Below are positions 38,656-42,163 of a stretch of DNA of 42,163 bases, piece by piece. Position 1 is the stretch's first letter. Each line of letters starts with the position of its first letter. Made by a program: the position numbers and the translations under genes. The DNA comes from an uncultured Oscillospiraceae bacterium (GTDB lineage Bacteria; Bacillota; Clostridia; Oscillospirales; JAAYXM01): the NCBI GenBank assembly GCA_934646115.1, contig CAKUEM010000010.1, forward strand, positions 1-42,163, written 5' to 3'. A model generated the notes under the pieces. The model saw nothing but the letters and a program-made list of their open reading frames with translations. It did no database searches and was not told where the DNA came from.

Positions 38656-41556
38656 TTAATAGTTGTTGTGGATCGAGAAGATCTTCTCAACCTTGCCGCT
38701 TCTGATCTGGATGATCGCGTTGAACTGACCAGCCGCAATATCCATCGAATCGGAAACAGTCTCGATGCCGCCGTCCTCAAAGAACTCGTCATCTTCAATC
38801 GCGATGACCTTGTAGTCATCAGCCAGCGTGTAAACGCGGGTTGCAGACGGAAGCTTGCCGTCAACCGTGGTGATAGGAGTCGTGCTGTACGGATACAGAC
38901 CGATCAGTTCGCCACGAACGTCAGCGATGTTCGCATAGTAGAAGCCATCCGCCGGGCTTGCGCTAGCCGGAACCTTCTTCATGTTCGCAACACTGCCGCG
39001 ATCAACTGCAACGCTGGAGAGGATGTTCTCGCTGTTGATCTTGTACTCAACGATTGCGCCGTGATCGAAGTTCTTCGGCTGCTGACCGTTCTTGCTCGGG
39101 GTCTCGCCGATCTTCGTATCGATCTCGTCCTCGGTGATGGTGTCAATGAGACCCTTCTCACCGATCATCTTAACCTTCGCATACCACTTATCGGTATTGA
39201 AGTTGTACTGATACTTCGCCTCAACGAGGTAAGCAACGGTATCCGTGATCGGGGTAACGATCGGCTTATCCTTGCTGATGGTGACAGCGCCAGCGACCAG
39301 AGTCGGCATAGCGGAATCATCGTTGATCACATAGGAAGCAAACGGACCAGCATCAACAGCAGTCGAACCGCTGGTGACGTAAGCGATCTTGCCCAGGGTT
39401 ACATCCGGCATATCAGCAAGCTTGTAAACAAGCGCCTTAACCGGGGAGTAGGTGCCCGGATTCGAGGCGTCTTCCTTACCACCGTAGAGGAGGAAGATCG
39501 TCGAAGCAGAATCATAGGTGTAAGACTGATCAGCCGCGATCACCAGGCTCTTGTTGGTGATGCTCTGTGCAGGCTTGGTCTGATTGATTCGGTTATCATC
39601 GGTGTAGAGGTTCACAACGCCGCTGCTCACGCTGTAGCGATAGAGCTTACCAACCTCACCATTACGGATGAAGTTACGGTTGTTGTCGTCCTTACCGTCA
39701 ACCTTACCAACCTCGTAGACAACCTCGGTCTCGTTGGTCAGCGCAAGCTTAACCTTCGCAGAACCCATTGCCTCATCGTAGCTGGAGGAGATAACGACTG
39801 CGTAATCCTCGACCTTACCAACAACAGCGCTGGAATCGATCTTGACGATGTAGCCGTCAAACACGGTGTACTTGGTGTTCTCGTTGTTCGAGAGATTGTG
39901 CTTTCTGAAGTACTCGCCGATCTCATACTTTAAGAGCGACTCGTCGCCTCTGTACTCAACATCGCCGATAGCAGCAACGTTGTCAGCCTTGATGTCAGCC
40001 TTGCCGGTGATGTTCTCAGCCTTAGCGATAGCGATCTTGCCGTTCTCTCTGTAAACTGCAACATCGTCGCCCTTAGCGATCTCACCGTAGATGATGACTT
40101 CGTCAAAATCCTTCGTGCCAACCTTGCTCACGCTGACAGTGCCGCGATCCTCGCTGTAGTTGGTAACGGTAGCCATTTCCTTCTTGTTGGTTCTGAAGAT
40201 GTAGGAGAAGCTGTCGCCGCCATCAACAGAAACAACGCGGTAGCTCTGGATGTTGTCCTTACCGATGTTGTTGATAAACTCGGTGTAGGTGGTCCACTTC
40301 TGGGTAGTAGCGTCGAAGGTCGGGTTCTCGAGGATGCCCTTCGCCTCAACGTTCAGCTTGGTGTCGTCAGCGAAGAAGAAGCGATCAGCAAACACTTCGC
40401 CGGAGTAGTCGATGTTGTTCGCAACCTTGATGTGGGTGGTGTTGCTGCGCTGCTCGATCTTGTGCTCAGCACCATCCGCGATGAAGGAGATATACGGGGA
40501 AACCTGACGCTGGTTATTGCTCTTGCCGTCCGGCATGAACTCGATGTCGCCCGCGTTGACTTCGTAAACAACGGTGTCAGCGTTGGTGATCACGTTGCCA
40601 ATAACCTTAACGTTGGAGTAGTTGCCCTCGTTGCCGTCTGCCTTGAAGTAAACGTCAACCATGGTACCGATATCAGCATCATCGAGCTCACGATCGATGG
40701 TGAGGATATACTTGTTGTCGCTCTTCGTAGCCTGGTAGTAAACCTGGGACTTACCCTTGTTCTGAACGCCAACACCGGAGACAGCGAGGTTCTCGCCCTC
40801 TTCGTCCTTGGTGATGTAGAAGCGCTCGTTAGAAACGACAAGACCCTTCACGTGCTTCATGCCCATCGTCTTCTCGCCGAGGGTCTCGTTCTTGATCGAC
40901 GGATCAAGCGCGCTAACCTGGGAGCCAACACCGGTGATCGGGTTGTAGATGTAGGTCGGAGCAAACACGGTGTTTCTCATCAGCTTCGCAACCAGCTCGC
41001 GGGTAGCAGCCTGGTTCGGATCGCCAACCCAACCGTCAAACACGCCGAGCTCCATAGCCTTGGAGACAACGTTGCCGGTCCAGTTGGAGCCGCCGAAGCC
41101 TTCCTTGGTAGCGTCGCAGCCGAGGATAACAAGAAGCATCTTGGAAGCCTGAGCAACGGTAACGTTACCATTCGGATCAAACTTGTTGTTGCCGATGCCG
41201 CCGACGATGTTCTGAGTTGCGCAGTAGTTGATGTAACCCTTTGCCCAAGTCAGATTCGCAACGCCTTCTACGTCGGTAAACTTGCTAGCAGAGCCAGCAA
41301 ACAGCTTGCCCTTGTCGTCAGACCCATACTTCAGGGTATACGCCATTTTCGCAAACTGCGCGCGGGTGATGTTGTCCTTCGGTCTGAAGGAGTTGTCTTC
41401 AAAGCCGTTGATCACGCCGATTTCAACAAGCATGTTGACATCATCAACATAATCCTTGTCAATCTCGTCCTGATCGGTGAAGACCGCACCAGCAAACAAC
41501 GAAAGCGAGAGCGCAAACGTGAGTGCTAATGCAAGAACTTTTTTAAGGTTCTTCAT
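38656..41556 (-). CDS. S-layer protein with three SLH domains
   Basis: Secreted surface-layer protein, 966 residues. Signal peptide 1-26 (KKVLALALTFALSLSLFAGA). Three SLH domains near residues 33-78 (NMLVEIGVINGFEDNSFRP), 93-145 (GYINYCATQNIVGGIGNN) and 158-205 (AMELGVFDGWV) should bind pyruvylated secondary cell wall polymer. The remaining 750 residues are acidic, Asp/Lys/Val/Thr rich, beta-strand-like repeats with few Cys, as in other S-layer proteins. The TRAE binding motifs are TRAQ, TVAQ and TREL. AGGAGG lies before the ATG. Codon choice (AAC, AAG, GTT, CTC preferred) differs from neighbouring genes, fitting very high expression. Strong promoter and terminator flank it. Confidence 0.93.
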   Translation of the reverse strand: MKNLKKVLALALTFALSLSLFAGAVFTDQDEIDKDYVDDVNMLVEIGVINGFEDNSFRPKDNITRAQFAKMAYTLKYGSDDKGKLFAGSASKFTDVEGVANLTWAKGYINYCATQNIVGGIGNNKFDPNGNVTVAQASKMLLVILGCDATKEGFGGSNWTGNVVSKAMELGVFDGWVGDPNQAATRELVAKLMRNTVFAPTYIYNPITGVGSQVSALDPSIKNETLGEKTMGMKHVKGLVVSNERFYITKDEEGENLAVSGVGVQNKGKSQVYYQATKSDNKYILTIDRELDDADIGTMVDVYFKADGNEGNYSNVKVIGNVITNADTVVYEVNAGDIEFMPDGKSNNQRQVSPYISFIADGAEHKIEQRSNTTHIKVANNIDYSGEVFADRFFFADDTKLNVEAKGILENPTFDATTQKWTTYTEFINNIGKDNIQSYRVVSVDGGDSFSYIFRTNKKEMATVTNYSEDRGTVSVSKVGTKDFDEVIIYGEIAKGDDVAVYRENGKIAIAKAENITGKADIKADNVAAIGDVEYRGDESLLKYEIGEYFRKHNLSNNENTKYTVFDGYIVKIDSSAVVGKVEDYAVVISSSYDEAMGSAKVKLALTNETEVVYEVGKVDGKDDNNRNFIRNGEVGKLYRYSVSSGVVNLYTDDNRINQTKPAQSITNKSLVIAADQSYTYDSASTIFLLYGGKEDASNPGTYSPVKALVYKLADMPDVTLGKIAYVTSGSTAVDAGPFASYVINDDSAMPTLVAGAVTISKDKPIVTPITDTVAYLVEAKYQYNFNTDKWYAKVKMIGEKGLIDTITEDEIDTKIGETPSKNGQQPKNFDHGAIVEYKINSENILSSVAVDRGSVANMKKVPASASPADGFYYANIADVRGELIGLYPYSTTPITTVDGKLPSATRVYTLADDYKVIAIEDDEFFEDGGIETVSDSMDIAAGQFNAIIQIRSGKVEKIFSIHNNY

Positions 41557-41582
41557 GATTCGTTCCTCCTAATAAAATTTTT

Positions 41583-41596
41583 AAGGCATTTGCCTT
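41583..41596 (-). promoter_or_regulatory. 5' leader stem-loop of the S-layer mRNA
   Basis: AAGGC-ATTT-GCCTT forms a small hairpin near the 5' end of the predicted transcript, upstream of AGGAGG. Such leaders can stabilise abundant mRNAs. Low information content, so tentative. Confidence 0.4.
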
Positions 41597-41607
41597 TTAC
41601 GTGTATC

Positions 41608-41636
41608 ATGATACCGCAACTTTGCTTTTGCGTCAA
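41608..41636 (-). promoter_or_regulatory. Promoter of the S-layer gene
   Basis: Minus strand TTGACG (41631-41636), 17 bp spacer, TATCAT (41608-41613). The -10 lies inside the 12-bp palindrome GTATCATGATAC (41603-41614). Confidence 0.85.
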
Positions 41637-42057
41637 GAGAAAAACGCGAGGTGTAATATAACTGTAACAAAACCCGCGGTTTATTACAAAGCGAAGTCCC
41701 GAGCAGCGGCTTGCGCGCCCTTTTGTTGGCAATATCAGGCAAGTAGGAGCGCGCGTTTAAAGGTTTCTACTATATATAAATGGCGTGGGGCTTCGCCTTT
41801 CGTTTCATCCGGGTGGGGTGGGGCGCCCCTGAATCAAAGATCCGGCGCAATCGCTTGCAGCCGCATAAGCAGAACCACAGCACGGTTTTCACGCTCGATC
41901 GGTTGCGGTTCTAATCGTGCTTTGCGCAGCTCTTGCTCGGCTATTGCTGATGCGGCAGGACAATTCACATTTTTCCATGCAGCTTCTTACAGATAAAATG
42001 ATAACAGATAAGTCACATGCAGAAAAGCTGTGGATAAATATCCTTTTGGGCAAAAGA
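41637..42057. other. Intergenic region between S-layer promoter and rRNA terminator
   Basis: No firm gene in about 420 bp. It contains the doubtful 44-codon ORF, a GGGGCGCCCC palindrome (41820-41829) and one DnaA-box-like 9-mer (42029-42037). Confidence 0.6.
41834..41968 (-). CDS. Possible 44-codon ORF or gene fragment (doubtful)
   Basis: Starting at GTG 41968, the frame reads NCPAASAIAEQELRKARLEP and ends ...LLMRLQAIAPDL, protein-like in composition, but there is no clear ribosome binding site and no homology is evident. It may be the 3' end of a lost gene. Confidence 0.25.
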   Translation of the reverse strand: MNCPAASAIAEQELRKARLEPQPIERENRAVVLLMRLQAIAPDL

Positions 42058-42087
42058 AAAAAGACAAGCATGTTTGCTTGTCTTTTT
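42058..42087 (-). terminator. Terminator of the rRNA operon
   Basis: Arms AAAAAGACAAGCA (42058-42070) and TGCTTGTCTTTTT (42075-42087), loop TGTT; on the minus strand it continues TTTTTTCTTTT. It starts a few bases after the 3' end of the 5S gene. Confidence 0.92.
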
Positions 42088-42090
42088 GTG

Positions 42091-42163
42091 TTGGCAAATA
42101 CCTATTTTCCCGGGCCGTCTCCAGCCAAGTATTTTCGGCACGAGTGAGCTTAACTTCCGTGTT
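42091..42163 (-). rRNA. rrf: 5S ribosomal RNA, 3' part (5' end beyond window)
   Basis: The minus strand reads AACACGGAAGTTAAGCTC at the window edge, the universally conserved 5S loop B/C sequence (normally GAACACGGAAGUUAAGC). It continues GCCGAAAATACTTGGC, TGGAGACGGCC and GGGAAAATAGG, the 5S helix IV/V region, and ends about TTGCCAA at 42091. About 73 of the usual 117 nt are present. A terminator follows, so an rRNA operon oriented right to left ends here. Confidence 0.95.

Noticed and set aside
38536..39933. Long open frame (465 codons) on the plus strand opposite the S-layer gene
   Set aside because: It is antisense to a clearly coding SLH protein; the strong codon bias of the S-layer gene removes stop codons on the other strand. 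It lacks a ribosome binding site and any recognisable domain.
40432..41529. Second long plus-strand frame (365 codons) opposite the S-layer gene
   Set aside because: Same reason: a shadow of the biased S-layer codons.
42029..42037. DnaA-box match (TTATCCACA on the minus strand)
   Set aside because: Only one perfect copy in the whole window, close to the number expected by chance; no cluster of boxes, no dnaA or dnaN gene, so no claim of an origin.
1..42163. CRISPR arrays, tRNA genes, insertion sequences, integrases
   Set aside because: None found on reading both strands; no spaced identical repeats, no transposase motifs, and no cloverleaf sequences in the intergenic regions.

Overview
The window looks like a chromosomal segment of an anaerobic, hydrogen-evolving Gram-positive bacterium of the class Clostridia; no finer placement is possible from sequence alone. 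The reasons are an energy-converting Ech-type [NiFe] hydrogenase, ferredoxin-dependent indolepyruvate oxidoreductase, a GerM-domain lipoprotein of the sporulation/germination type, an SLH-anchored S-layer protein, QueH-type queuosine synthesis, strong AGGAGG ribosome binding sites and GC-rich coding DNA with AT-rich promoters. Most genes lie on the minus strand.

Layout (minus-strand units are given 5' to 3', that is, from high to low coordinate). 1-5947: echABCDEF-hypA-hypB operon with a clear promoter and a Rex-like operator; hypB runs off the left edge. 6153-14617: an uncharacterised cluster made of two paralogous TIM-barrel hydrolase-like proteins and an M55 D-aminopeptidase, then, after a terminator and new promoter, a Gfo/Idh/MocA oxidoreductase, a DegT-type aminotransferase and a metal amidohydrolase. 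14812-15426 (+): queH. 15393-18008: an F420-ligase-like protein, a methionine-gamma-lyase-like PLP enzyme and a CmpB-like membrane protein, all overlapping. 18152-25347: symporter, paaK, iorA, iorB, paaK, ACT-domain protein, an aryl-acid/aromatic amino acid operon. 25434-28886: comEA-like gene, response regulator, histidine kinase, GerM lipoprotein. 28918-31425 (+): D,D-carboxypeptidase and a lipoprotein of unknown function. 31427-33615: feoA-feoB. 33678-34310 (+): membrane-anchored amidase. 34311-35256: a possible small-ORF unit and an AT-rich stretch. 35186-36880 (+): an orphan solute-binding lipoprotein. 36881-38600: a degenerate, largely non-coding island with an eroded gene and diverged repeats. 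38601-41636: S-layer gene with strong promoter and terminator. 42058-42163: terminator and 3' part of a 5S rRNA, so an rRNA operon lies just to the right.

How the parts may work together (inference): IorAB turns aryl-pyruvates from transamination of aromatic amino acids into aryl-acetyl-CoA and reduced ferredoxin. The PaaK-type ligases handle the CoA thioester, and Ech re-oxidises ferredoxin with H2 release and ion pumping. The 6-14.6 kb cluster has a glycan- or amino-sugar-directed look, but its substrate cannot be named and it is the best candidate here for something undescribed. The D,D-carboxypeptidase, amidase, S-layer protein and GerM lipoprotein all serve the cell envelope.
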